Source: Misgurnus anguillicaudatus
Lineage: Eukaryota > Chordata > Actinopteri > Cypriniformes > Cobitidae
DNA: 64,000 nucleotides
Reading direction: 5' to 3'
Assembly (NCBI RefSeq): GCF_027580225.2
Contig: NC_073346.2
Coordinates: 13,294,001 to 13,358,000, forward strand
A program made the position numbers and the translations under genes. Below are positions 54,359 through 64,000 of the stretch, piece after piece (position 1 is the stretch's first letter; each line of letters opens with the position of its first letter). Below the pieces are notes generated by a model. That model made no database searches. It had not been told where the DNA came from and saw only the letters and a list, made by a program, of their open reading frames with translations.

Positions 54359-55088
54359 CAGTGTTCCCACGGGTCCTTGAAATCCTTGAAAGTTTGTGAA
54401 TCTGGGGGGAAATAATTCAAGGCCCTGGGAAGTTTTTTAAAATCTACATACATAGATACAGGTCATTGAAAGTGCTTGAATCTATTTTATGCAAGAAGTT
54501 TTCTGAAAAAAAATCCATATTAATCCCTGTGTAGTGTAGGATAATATCATAAAAATTCTAGACTTTTTAAGCACACGTGCTAAACTGTTCGCTTTACATG
54601 CTTATATCTTCTGTATGTGAATGTTGATTCATACCAAAATGCTTTTTTGCAAAGTTGTGTTTGACACATGAAAACGTCTCGAGTTACGTATGTAACTGTT
54701 GTTCCCTAAAAAGGGAATGAGATGCTGCGTCTCCCTTGCCATACTTCCTGCGTCCCTGTAACGCCGTCTTTGGCAATATTTCAGATAGCGATATACTTCC
54801 TGGCTCCCGCGTCACCCTGTCTTTGTTGTTAAGCCTCACCATTGGTTGAATTTGATACACATTCAGACGCACTTACCCCTGGAAGTGCCCCCAAAGTGTC
54901 ACCACGGTGACGCAGCGCGAGTTCCCTCGAAAGGGAACTGTAACAACGTATCTTAAAAGGTAACACGATGTAACCTTGTTTCACTTCAAATGTGTCCCTA
55001 CATTTAGTCCTTGAATTTGAGGGCATGGGACCTAAAAAGTCCATGAAAAGTCCTTGAATTTGAAGTTAACTAAGGTGTGGGAACCCTG
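54359..55088. mobile_element. composite MITE, copy 2
   Basis: Ends CAGTGTTCCCAC and GTGGGAACCCTG, flanked by TTATAA on both sides. It contains the same inner repeat (about 54673-54980, AACGTCTCGAGTTACG) at the same position as the copy at 7925-8630. Confidence 0.82.
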
Positions 55089-55823
55089 TTATAAAAACAA
55101 GTTTAAATAATATATCTTAATTTGTTAAGTTAAAGAAACATAAAAATAATTGTTTTTGACATCATTTTTAACAGTGCAGTAGCCTGAACGTCACTTGGGC
55201 AAAAAAAATTATACAAAAATGAACGAATGTGGTCATACGAATAAATGCGAATTAGCCTCCTTGTAATATACGTACGGATTACAATGAGATAACGATTGCA
55301 AGTTCATGGACCTAATGTCGATGCAATAGCTAGTGATCTGTCAGACCCATCTACTTACTCCATACCTCTGTCTCTATCTCTCTTTTCTGTATCATCCCCA
55401 AACAATATTTTTATTTCCAAGTTTATCATTCAGCGTGCAAGTCTAATTTCTGTCTGTTTTAGTGTTTTATATGCTTGTGTCGACACTTCACCTTCTCTCC
55501 ATTGATCATCCGCCTCTGCTTCTCCCCAAGATCTTCTCCCTCCATCAAGAGCTATTATAGGCCTCATTAGTGTCAACCAGCCAGATCACAACACTTCTCC
55601 TGCTTTAACACTTTCATCTGTCTCTTAATGTCTCCACCTGTCTCTATGTGTCTTACCCAAGGATTACATGCTGATGGGTATAATCATTTTTTTAGTTGAG
55701 GAGTTATAAAGAGGACAGTGTATAAGCACTTGAACCTCTATGTATAGTGTGTCTTGTGTTTAACAAAGCGTGAGATTGACTGCGGTTGGTCTATTGATCA
55801 GAGAGCACACTCACACACCTCAT

Positions 55824-55868
<45 letters not shown>

Positions 55869-57073
55869 ATAGCAGAATGCAGGTTGTGGTCAGGGATGTG
55901 CATTGTGCTCATTTCGATTTTCCAGTTCTCAACAGATAAATCAACTAAGGACTTAGGGTGAGAATAGAGCAAGTCAAATGCCCTAGACAAAGATCTCAGA
56001 CTATTGCATTGGTGTTTACTAGATGTTATTGCTGTCTCTTTAACCAGTCAGATTGCCCAAAATACCACTATTATCAATCGCATTATTAAAGAGTAATTGT
56101 TGAAGTCATGCAATTATTATTATTATTTCAATAAGCTAGTTACTAGCAATTAGATCTGTATTTAGCACAACTTAAACACTTAAACACTAACTTATGAATC
56201 CATACCCATGAGGGTCTATCAAGTTGCTCAACAAGAAATTGGTATTTAGTTTTAGGGGCGATTTCCTGGACATGGCTTATCAGGACTGGCTCTAGGCCCA
56301 CCCAATCAGAATTTAGTTTAAGGCATCATTAATATTTTATTTTACTACAATTTATACATTGGTTAAAAGTAATCTGAGGCGGGCTATGTTAAGGGTTTAA
56401 GGGCTGTACGTTCCTAACTAATCAACAACAAAAAATCTATATTTTTCTGTTTTTATTGGCTGATAGCAATTTCATTTTACACTCATGACTCATGTGGCGG
56501 TTCTGTCTGTAGAGGAGAATCTGAGTGAAGCGATACGAGATTTAAAAGCAGAATTACTTGTGTGCAATATGTAGCTTCTAGCCTGTCATTTTCGATGATC
56601 CGGAAAACCATTTTCCACAGTTCCCGCTTCAGGAATAAATCCACCTCCCTCCACCTTAATTCCCCAAAATCACGATACAGGACTTGACTTAAATTGAAAT
56701 GCACCGTCATAGTCTTTTGAGTCCATTAAGCAGTCATTTAATGATTGATGGTCCGTTCGCGTCTCGGGGTCGGAAATTGCTGAGGGCAAAAATGCCACCA
56801 AGATGAATAAAATAGCCCCCTTAATTCAAGACAATTCATGACCCTAAAAAATGACTGTTATGATCAAAATTAAATGTGAAAATGAAGACAAGTGTCAATG
56901 ACTGCATTAGATTTAGATCTGTTCACGTTGCATCAGGTTATTTTATACGCATTATTTTTGCAGCGTTGAGTATTACAGCCCACACTTCTATAGCTAGCAA
57001 AAAACGGCATTGGGACGTGTTCTAGTCTCACACTAAAAAGCATGTTTGAGCTGCCTTAATTAAAAAACTTATT
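55089..57073. other. intergenic, unassigned, with CT repeat
   Basis: Includes a perfect (CT)n run at about 55826-55865. No gene or delimitable transposon was recognised elsewhere. Confidence 0.35.
55826..55865. repeat. (CT)n microsatellite
   Basis: About 20 perfect CT units. Confidence 0.95.
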
Positions 57074-57883
57074 TTAACTCTTTCCCTGCCAGCGTTTTCT
57101 TTTTTTTAGTTGCCAGCCAGCGCCAGCATTTTTCCCAGAAAATGATATTCTTTAAATATATAAACATACAATATATCAAATGAAAGAACAGACCATTTGC
57201 AAACCTTCTGATTTAAAAAAAATATATGGGTAGGTTTCTTTGAAAATACTAAATTTTGAGCAAAAAGCTGAAATAATTGCATTTTTCGGAAGGAATTTTG
57301 ATCAGATTCAGAGCGATCATCAAAACATACACAGAGTTTGAACTTTTTGTCTAAAGCCCGGGATACATTGCACGATTATTGGCTGTCCCAGACGAAAGAT
57401 TGCTATCGTGAAACAATCGTCGCGATTTCCGTGATCGTGGCTCTTCATCTGTGGTCTTATGTCGTACAATGAGAGAGGTTAAAAAAACAGCCGTTTTCCC
57501 GGTTTTGCATCCAAAGATAGCCTATGATAGTTGTCTGACAGTGTCAGAAATTCGGCATGATCACCACACAGTATGTTTGCTGCTACGACCTGCGCACTGG
57601 TATTTGTTTACCACGAGCACATGCTGGTGACGTTGCGCTAACCTGTGACGCAGCCACCGAAGCTTCCGTGTCATCATCGTACAGTCTAAATGCCGAGTTT
57701 AAACGATCCATGTTGCACAGTGTGATAAGGGAAGGATCTTATAGGAGGGCAAAAATCCTGCAGTGTATTCCGGGCTTAAGGGGATACTTCTGGGTTTTAT
57801 AAGTTGGGTAAGTGGCCACCTAGTGGATAATAGCGGGAATGCAGTTTGACGGAAAAACTCGTCAATGGCGGGGAAAGAGTTAA
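57074..57883. mobile_element. TTAACTCTTTC MITE, copy 3, hosting an insertion
   Basis: TTAA-CTCTTTCCCTGCCAGCG...GGCGGGGAAAGAG-TTAA. It contains ATGAAAGAACAGACC, CACCTAGTGGATA and AACTCGTCAATGGCG. A second MITE lies at 57351-57779. Confidence 0.8.
57351..57779. mobile_element. nested MITE (CTAAAGCCCGGGATACA ends)
   Basis: Left CTAAAGCCCGGGATACATTG; right CAGTGTATTCCGGGCTTAA. The interior is CpG-containing (ACGATTATTGGCTGTC; AACAATCGTCGCGATTT) and non-coding. Confidence 0.7.
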
Positions 57884-58440
57884 AACATATCAGTGCTAAG
57901 GGTGTCACGATTTCGAAATTAAGTCACAACCTTGAACTTTGAAATAAAAAATGGAATCGTTGATGCTGCCACGGCCCCATGTCACATCCGGTCGGCTTGC
58001 CAAGCGGGAGAAAAACACTTGTTGAGTTTTGCGAGTCAACCTCCTCTAACTTAGCTAGCTACAGCCAGTCAAAAGATAGCATGACAGAAGCAGGAGACAC
58101 CACGCGAGCTGCTCTTTACATGGAAAAAACAGCAAGCGCCTCCGGCCTTCAGCTGAACTCAATCAGAACAGATCACTCAAGGTCAGATATTATATTTCAT
58201 AAAAGTCTAGTCTAAAAATAGCAAAGCATTTTTTTGTGCTTAAAAATCGAGAATCGAATCGTGACCTTAGAATCGAAAATGTAATCGAATCGAGGATTTG
58301 GAGAATCGTACACCTCTAATCAGTGCCATTGTTTTGTCTCAAGATGCACACCAGTATTGTTTTTTGTAGGTTATGCTTGTATAAAGGACTTAAATGTCCT
58401 AATGTAACTAAGGCCTAGTACTGCCTTAACCTAAACCCTG
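57884..58440. repeat. dispersed repeat, copy interrupted by a hAT MITE
   Basis: Outside the insertion the sequence (AACATATCAGTGC, then CATTGTTTTGTCTCAAGATG) is the reverse complement of the block at 6388-6540. Confidence 0.6.
57897..58318. mobile_element. 422-bp hAT MITE with 8-bp TSD
   Basis: Ends TAAGGGTGTCACGATTTCG and CGTACACCTCTA; sub-terminal AATCG repeats on the right. Duplication ATCAGTGC at 57889-57896 and 58319-58326. No hAT transposase motif. Confidence 0.88.
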
Positions 58441-59366
58441 CCTCATTGTGTATAACGAAGGCAAAAAAAAATATGGTACACAAATTTTTCAGTACAGAAA
58501 AATTCTGCAATGTTCGATTTAAATGACAAAGTATTCCTGTGAAACATATTTACCTAACCCAAATAAGCTTTAGAGCAGGACCTGTCTGTCTCAAGTCCAT
58601 CGGCATCTTTACTGATTTTCCAGACACAAAGAGGGAAAGTAACCTTGTGGATTTGTGTTTGTGCATATGCATTCACCGAAGCATGTCTGTTGTTTGTGTG
58701 TTTTAAATCGTCCTCTTTGATTCATGACTTGCTGTCCATGTCCTAATTACACACGCGCTCCATCACCGCAGTGCTAATGGAACAAAATGACCCGGTCGCA
58801 TTACTGCCCTCATCTGCTGTCTGCCTGCCAACACTACTGGAGATAAATCACCCAGTCTGACGTCTCTCTCTCACACACCGGCGCTCCGCTCACATTTCTC
58901 TGATGTGTGGCTGTATGTGTGGTATTATATTGTCATGTCTGATTCTACCTAATGATTCAGTCTCCAGAGAATAGAGTTGTGCTGTGATCTGTGTCTAGCA
59001 TGAGTAATTAGCTTCCTTCTCACAGGCAAACTACACTTGTTTGTTTCTTGATAAACCTCTGCTGTTTGATACCGCTGCTTTATTTGGGAATCTGTAGGAG
59101 TTTGATTTGTTTCATGTAAACTTTTCCTGACCCCCTGCATCACAAGCAATTAGTCCCATTGATCTCAGTGCGCTAGTTTTTTGGTAGTTGTTAAGGCAAT
59201 CATCCATCATTCTTGCATATGTTCCATGCACGTGAGCACCCTTATGCCATTCCAGATGTGTATGACTTTGGTTCTTCTGTTGAGCACAAATAATTTTAAA
59301 TTAAAATTCAATCATGTCAGCTTTTTATATGAGGGTCACGATAGCCCACCCCCCACAAAATGCATA
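58441..59366. other. intergenic, unique sequence
   Basis: No repeat found. The mixed-composition block at about 58560-58960 could be conserved non-coding DNA. Confidence 0.3.
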
Positions 59367-59688
59367 CACTGTCAGAAAAAAGATTTGAAACTGTACTATT
59401 TCGGTCATTGGGGTGATACCCTCAAAGGTTAATTTTTGTACTTTTATGTGTATACAACTCATTGTAATGTGGTACCTTTTGAGGTATAATATTATGAGGA
59501 CCTATTGTGTAGCTTTAAGGACCAATTTTGTGTCAGGAAAATGTTAGGGGTACAAAACATTTAACTGTACCTTTAAAGGTACACAATATGTTCGTAAGGT
59601 TTAGTATACCTGTAAAGGTACAAAATGGAACCTTAGGGTACAACCCAAGTGACAGAAATGTATAGTTTTGTACCTTTTTTTGACATAC
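59367..59688. mobile_element. CACTGTCAGAAAAAAG MITE
   Basis: CACTGTCAGAAAAAAG at the left, GTACCTTTTTTTGACATAC at the right. The interior carries repeated GGTACAAAA/TTTTGTACC and ACCTTTAAAGGT motifs. Confidence 0.6.
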
Positions 59689-59843
59689 ATCTATCATTAA
59701 AGTAATCAAAATAATCCAGTGGTTTAATATATGACTTATAAAGCAAAACTATATGTTTGTAAGCGAAAAAAGTCATATTTTGAGCTCATCTAGAAATGTA
59801 AATCTTATTTGTTTGTGTTTTTTGAAAGAACGAAAGTCTTATA

Positions 59844-61430
59844 TAGTAAGGACAATAAGTATTTGAACACCCCGCCACTTTGCAAGGTCTCCCACCTAGA
59901 AATCATGGAGGGGTCCGAAACCGCCATCGCAGGTGCATGTCCACCGCGAGAGACACAATCCAAAAAAAATCCAGAAATAACAATGTATGATCTTCCTAAC
60001 TATCCATTTATATGATACAGCTGCAAACAAGTACCCGAAAACCTGAGAAAGTCAATGTTAATATTTGGTACAGTAGCCTTTGTTTGCAATTACAGAGGTC
60101 AATCGTTTCCTGTAGTTTTTCACCAGGTTTGCACACACTGCAGGAGGGATTTTGTCCCACTCCTCCACACAGATCTTCTCTAGATCACTCAGGTTTCTGG
60201 CCTGTCACTGAGAAACACTAAGTTTGAGCTCCCTCCAAAGATTCCCTATTGGATTTAGGTCTGGAGACTGGCTAGGCCACAACAGAACCTTGATATGCTT
60301 CTTACAGAGCCACTCCTTGGTTATCCTGGCTGTGTGCTTCGAGTCATTGTCATGTTGAAAGACCCAGCCTCGACCCATCTTCAATGCTCTAACTGAGGGA
60401 AGGTGGTTGTTTCCCAAAATCTTGCAATACATGGCCCCGGTCATCCTCTCCTTAATACAGTGCAGTCGCCATGTCCCATGTGCAGAAAAACATCCCCAAA
60501 TCATGATGCTACCACCCCCATGCTTCACAGTAGGGATGGTGTTCTTGGGACGGTACTCATCATTCTTCTTCCTCCAAACACGTTTAGTGGAATTATGACC
60601 AAAAAGTTATATTTTGGTCTCATCTGACCACATGACTTTCTCCAATGACTCCTCTGGATCATCCAAATGGCCATTGGCAAACTTAAGACGGGCCTGGACA
60701 TGTGCTGGTTTAAGCAGGGGAACATTCTGTGCCATGCATGATTTCAAACCATGACGTCTTAGTGTATTACCAACAGTGTATAACCTTGGAAACGGTGGTC
60801 CCAGCTCTTTTCAGGTCATTGACCAGCTCCTCCCATGTAGTTCTGCGCTGATTTCTCATCATTGAGACCCCACGAGGTGAGATCTTGCATGGAGCCCCAG
60901 TCCGAGAGAGATTGACAGTCATGTTTAGCTTCTTCCATTTTTTAATGATTTCTCCAACAGTGGACCTTTTTTCACCAAGCTGCTTGGCAATTTCCCCGTT
61001 GCCCTTTCCAGCCTTGTGGAGGTGTACAATTTTGTCTCTAGTGTCTTTGGACAGCTCTTTGGTCTTGACCATGTTAGTTGGATTTTTACTGATTGTTTGG
61101 GGTGGACAGGTGTCTTTATGCAACTAATGACCTTAAACAGGTGCATCTAATTTAGGATAACAAATGGAGTGGAGGTGGACATTTTAAAGGCAGACTAACA
61201 GGTTTTTGAGGGTCAGAATTCTAGCTGATAGACGGATGTACAAATACTTTTTTGCAGCTGTATCATACAAATAAATAGTTTAAATTATACATTGTGATTT
61301 CTGGATTTTTTTAGATTATATCTCTCACAGTGAACATGCACCTACGATGACAATTTCAGACCCCTCCATGGTTTCTAAGTGGGAGAACTTGCAAAATAGC
61401 AGGGTGTTCAAATACTTATTTTCCTCACTG
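59844..61430 (-). mobile_element. Tc1 element, near full length, inactivated
   Basis: Inverted ends around AATAAGTATTTGAACACC and GGTGTTCAAATACTTATT are flanked by TA at 59842-59843 and 61431-61432. The right end TTTTCCTCACTG is better preserved than the left TAGTAAGGACAA. The arms also share CATGGAGGGGTC. A transposase pseudogene lies on the minus strand inside. Confidence 0.9.
60058..61072 (-). pseudogene. Tc1 transposase (DD34E class), four inactivating changes
   Basis: The minus-strand frame starts [20 protein letters not shown] at 61072 (paired-like helix-turn-helix, then [14 protein letters not shown] linker). A small indel near 60775, after GTTVSK, shifts the frame. The downstream frame has MWSDETKI (first Asp) followed by TAA at 60607-60609. 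It then resumes as [19 protein letters not shown], with [11 protein letters not shown] (second Asp) and [11 protein letters not shown], where the catalytic Glu codon is GGG (60244-60246). A TGA at 60205-60207 interrupts after LSVSQ; the rest reads in frame to GYCTKY and TAA at 60058. Original length about 340 aa. Clearly a dead copy. Confidence 0.92.
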
Positions 61431-62820
61431 TATATCTGGGATAGCTTGAGGGTGAGTATATTATGAGAGAATATTTTTATTCTTGGTTGAACTATTGCTT
61501 AAAAAGAGATCTTCAGACAAATTTCATAGAGATTAGCTTTAAAGAACAACCAAACCCTAAATCATATCTGACAACCTGACAATTTCCCGAACCCTAAGCC
61601 CCCAACCCTTTTTCACTACTATGCAAAGGAATGAATGGGTAGTACTTTGTACCATTGTTTGTATACAATGTTTGTATACTTGCATTCCTTAACACCTTCT
61701 GAGTTAAGCAGTAAAGCACAAACAGCAGTGTTTCCATACACGCAAAGTTATAAAAAATGCATCAGCTCGCACATCCAAATGTGCAAGTTTTTGTATGTGG
61801 GCGGACATGCACGCTAATTTGTGTGGCGGTTGTAGCTTTGCGCGCGGCTCTTTATCCTCCACCCTTCCTCGCGAAGCTTTTCTTCTTGTTTTATTGGCGG
61901 GTGTCATTTGTAACAAACATCAAATACGACCAGTGGGATTTTTATAGACGGTTTCAGCAGTAACAACATAACCAAACGCTTTCGTGAAACACACGTAACT
62001 TCCGGTAAACTCCGCTAAGAATCAATAACAACAAAGCCCTTTTAGAGTAGTTGATTTCTGATAACGAGCAAAATAAACAAGAAGTAGGTTACCTTAGTTC
62101 ATATTTCATAGCTAAAGCGTATAAAAAACTACACTGAGCTAACGTTACTGTGTAAAATTAAGGTATACAACTACAAACCAGCTACCAAATCTTCCTTCAC
62201 ATAGCAGTGATCCATGATTGCCGTTTCCCCTTGTCTTTGGGAAACCAAAACATTTGTTATTTTCGACGAGGTATTTGTTCCATTTTAGCCATTCCATTAA
62301 ACAAACAGAAACCAGAAGTAAAGTTCAGAGCAGACGTGTAACCGTAACAACGCACGTGCGTCCAATGAAACCGTTTATAGAAAGACTAAAAATACAGGAG
62401 AAATACAGGAAATTATATAAACGGGATGATGGCGGGATACAATGGTAAAATACTGGAGAATCTTGGGAAAAACAGGAGGGTTGATGGGTATGCCCTAAAA
62501 ATTAGAAAGAAGAACATCATAGGATTTTGTGAAACTGCCACCCACCTTACCCACCGAATTAATTAGCAAAAAACCTTAGTAAACACATAGTACACTCTAG
62601 GAACCATCCAAAGTTTTATAGCAGTATGGTGTCAACGTTTTCATTTGTAAAAATTGTAAGTTTAGCTGCACTGTACGATTCCCTTGGTGCTCATGTGGGC
62701 AGCATGACTTCGAGTCTGCTGTTGCATCATTTCAAGATCCCCTTCTCCCCACCATCTCCCATCTTATTCTGTCAATAAAAAGTTCCAAAAAGGCCAAAAA
62801 CACAACATGATTCTCATCAT
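61431..62820. other. intergenic, unassigned
   Basis: No gene supported. About 62370-62490 (CGGGATGATGG, TGGGAAAAACAGGAGGGTTG) resembles the end region of a fish DNA transposon, but no partner end was found. Confidence 0.3.
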
Positions 62821-62829
62821 TATGATTTG

Positions 62830-63270
62830 TCGTCTCCCCCGCCGTGACGATCCCTCACCCGGACCGCGAGGACACGAGCGTGACTGCTGTTCTACATTCT
62901 CAATCAGTTCTCCAAGCCGCGGTGACAACGAATAAGGAGACAGCGCGAGGCAGGGAACGGACAGAGGTAGCAAGACGTTCCCCGAGATACACATCACACG
63001 GTGCTCTCAGGATAGCAGAATGTGGCAGTGTGTATCGAGCGCATGAATAATGCAGAAGAAAGAGCAGGACAGTGGTGCGCTCGCACACAAACACATGCGC
63101 ACACTTTTGCACAGCGAGCTCTCACTCCTGGGACTCAGGCGCGCTCATTAGCTCTGCTGCGGCCACCCCTGCAGACTCCAGCCCCTCGCAGCGTGACAGT
63201 AGCACAATGGACTCGTCGCTCAGCCCAGCTGCGGCATGAAAGAGTATTGACCCAGGTACGACGCCTCGGG
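62830..63270. promoter_or_regulatory. GC- and CpG-rich block, possible promoter/first exon
   Basis: CpG dinucleotides are much denser here than anywhere else in the flank (for example CCCGCCGTGACGATCC, CCGGACCGCGAG). A possible donor CAG|GTACGA lies at 63254-63259. Frames open on both strands are short and unrecognised. It could be a CpG-island promoter of a neighbouring gene; in human, ULK4 lies next to CTNNB1 and TRAK1, but nothing here identifies either. Confidence 0.3.
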
Positions 63271-64000
63271 CCACCGGCCTACACTCACAAACATGCATTT
63301 GCACACTCCTCCATGGGCAAAACTTGTTTTTCGAAAAGATGAACCGTCAGGGTTGGGTATCTGGCCACAGACGAAGGTGTGAGCTGAATCGTCAATGAGG
63401 GGAACGGGAAGAAGGAGTGACTTTGCTGTGATTGACATGGTTGCTGTATTCAGCAGTTATCTGTGATCATCTTTCCTGGATGATTTGGGGTGTTATATCT
63501 GAATAGGCTTTGCAGCCCTATTACCAAACTACTTCAAGACCCTACACAGCCCATTTACCTGACAACATTTTCAGCCAATGACAGGAAACTTTTCATGCAT
63601 TTTGGCTGTTTGTTTACACAACAATGATGTAGAAAAGGCAAAGGTTTGAAAATGGGCTTCATGGTGCAAGTTTTTAGAAAACTTTGCTGTTAAAGTTCTT
63701 GTATAAGCTACAAAAACAAAAAAAAAAATGAGAAAATGGTGACATCATGTGCATGCACATTACGTAATCAACAACAATGGCGGCCTACAGGACTGTGTTT
63801 GTGTATTAGCGCTTCTCCAAAATTTTGCCTCTTTATAGTCCAGGGTCAAACCTACCACATTGTTGTCCAAACAAAATTGCTTAATGCTTTAGCTGTTTTG
63901 ATCATTCATCGCTTTGTTGAAGAATGCGTACGTGCACAGTAGCGCAGTGTTTCTTGACAAAGTAACATCACCACCTACTGGCTTGGCATGCATAATACAT
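63271..64000. other. window end, unassigned
   Basis: No gene or repeat recognised. Confidence 0.3.

Noticed and set aside
57979..58215. 78-codon frame inside the 422-bp hAT MITE as a transposase fragment
   Set aside because: No hAT motif is visible, and the element is too short to have carried the gene.
63122..63304. 60-codon minus-strand frame in the CpG-rich block
   Set aside because: No recognisable family, competing open frames on the same DNA, and no convincing splice acceptor; GC-rich sequence gives such frames by chance.

Overview
The window is vertebrate nuclear DNA, most likely from a teleost of the carp family (Cyprinidae). It contains five short, widely spaced GT-AG exons of one gene in tens of kilobases of AT-rich, transposon-packed intron. 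The repeat set is typical of cyprinid genomes: palindromic MITEs, 8-bp-TSD hAT MITEs, Tc1/mariner copies, a tRNA-derived SINE and long CA, TA and CT tracts. Nothing bacterial or viral was seen.

The one host gene recognised is ulk4, on the plus strand. ULK4 is the Unc-51-like (pseudo)kinase 4, and only its C-terminal helical-repeat part lies here. Exons are at 3167-3215, 15919-16024, 28083-28249, 37490-37582 and 51082-51288. They join in consistent phase and end at a stop at 51286-51288. The peptide aligns collinearly with the human ULK4 C-terminal region as I remember it, but stops about 40 residues earlier. The kinase domain and upstream exons lie before base 1. Sequence after about 52 kb is the 3' flank. 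A GC- and CpG-rich block at 62.8-63.3 kb might be the promoter of a neighbouring gene, but I cannot identify that gene.

Layout. 0.3-2.0 kb holds a nest of three palindromic elements. 3.4-8.6 kb holds a MITE cluster with a three-level nest (4447-5756) and a composite element (7925-8630) that recurs at 54359. 10.2 kb has a candidate alternative terminal exon. 12.8-15.3 kb holds hAT, TTAA-type and TTA-type elements. 17.2 kb has a decayed THAP-domain fragment. 17.6-27.9 kb holds many palindromic MITEs and a 1.1-kb hAT. 29.6-32.3 kb is a large 29-bp minisatellite with an internal higher-order duplication. 34.5-36.7 kb is another nest. 38.1-42.1 kb is a 4-kb hAT-like element carrying a transposase remnant and hosting a Tc1 copy and other insertions. 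44.6-51.0 kb holds Harbinger-like and TTAA MITEs and a mariner-type MITE that ends about 65 bp before the last exon. 52-61.4 kb holds two dead Tc1-type transposases and more MITEs.

The genes do not form an operon-like system; the biology is one gene plus a dense, datable record of transposition. The most useful observations are: at least seven MITE families that share TTAA-AGG...CCT-TTAA ends, including two elements sharing a single TTAA; two internal paralogous empty sites; a composite MITE present twice with the same internal arrangement; a transposase with its catalytic Glu changed to Gly; and the minisatellite. All family names come from memory and visible motifs, because no database search was possible.
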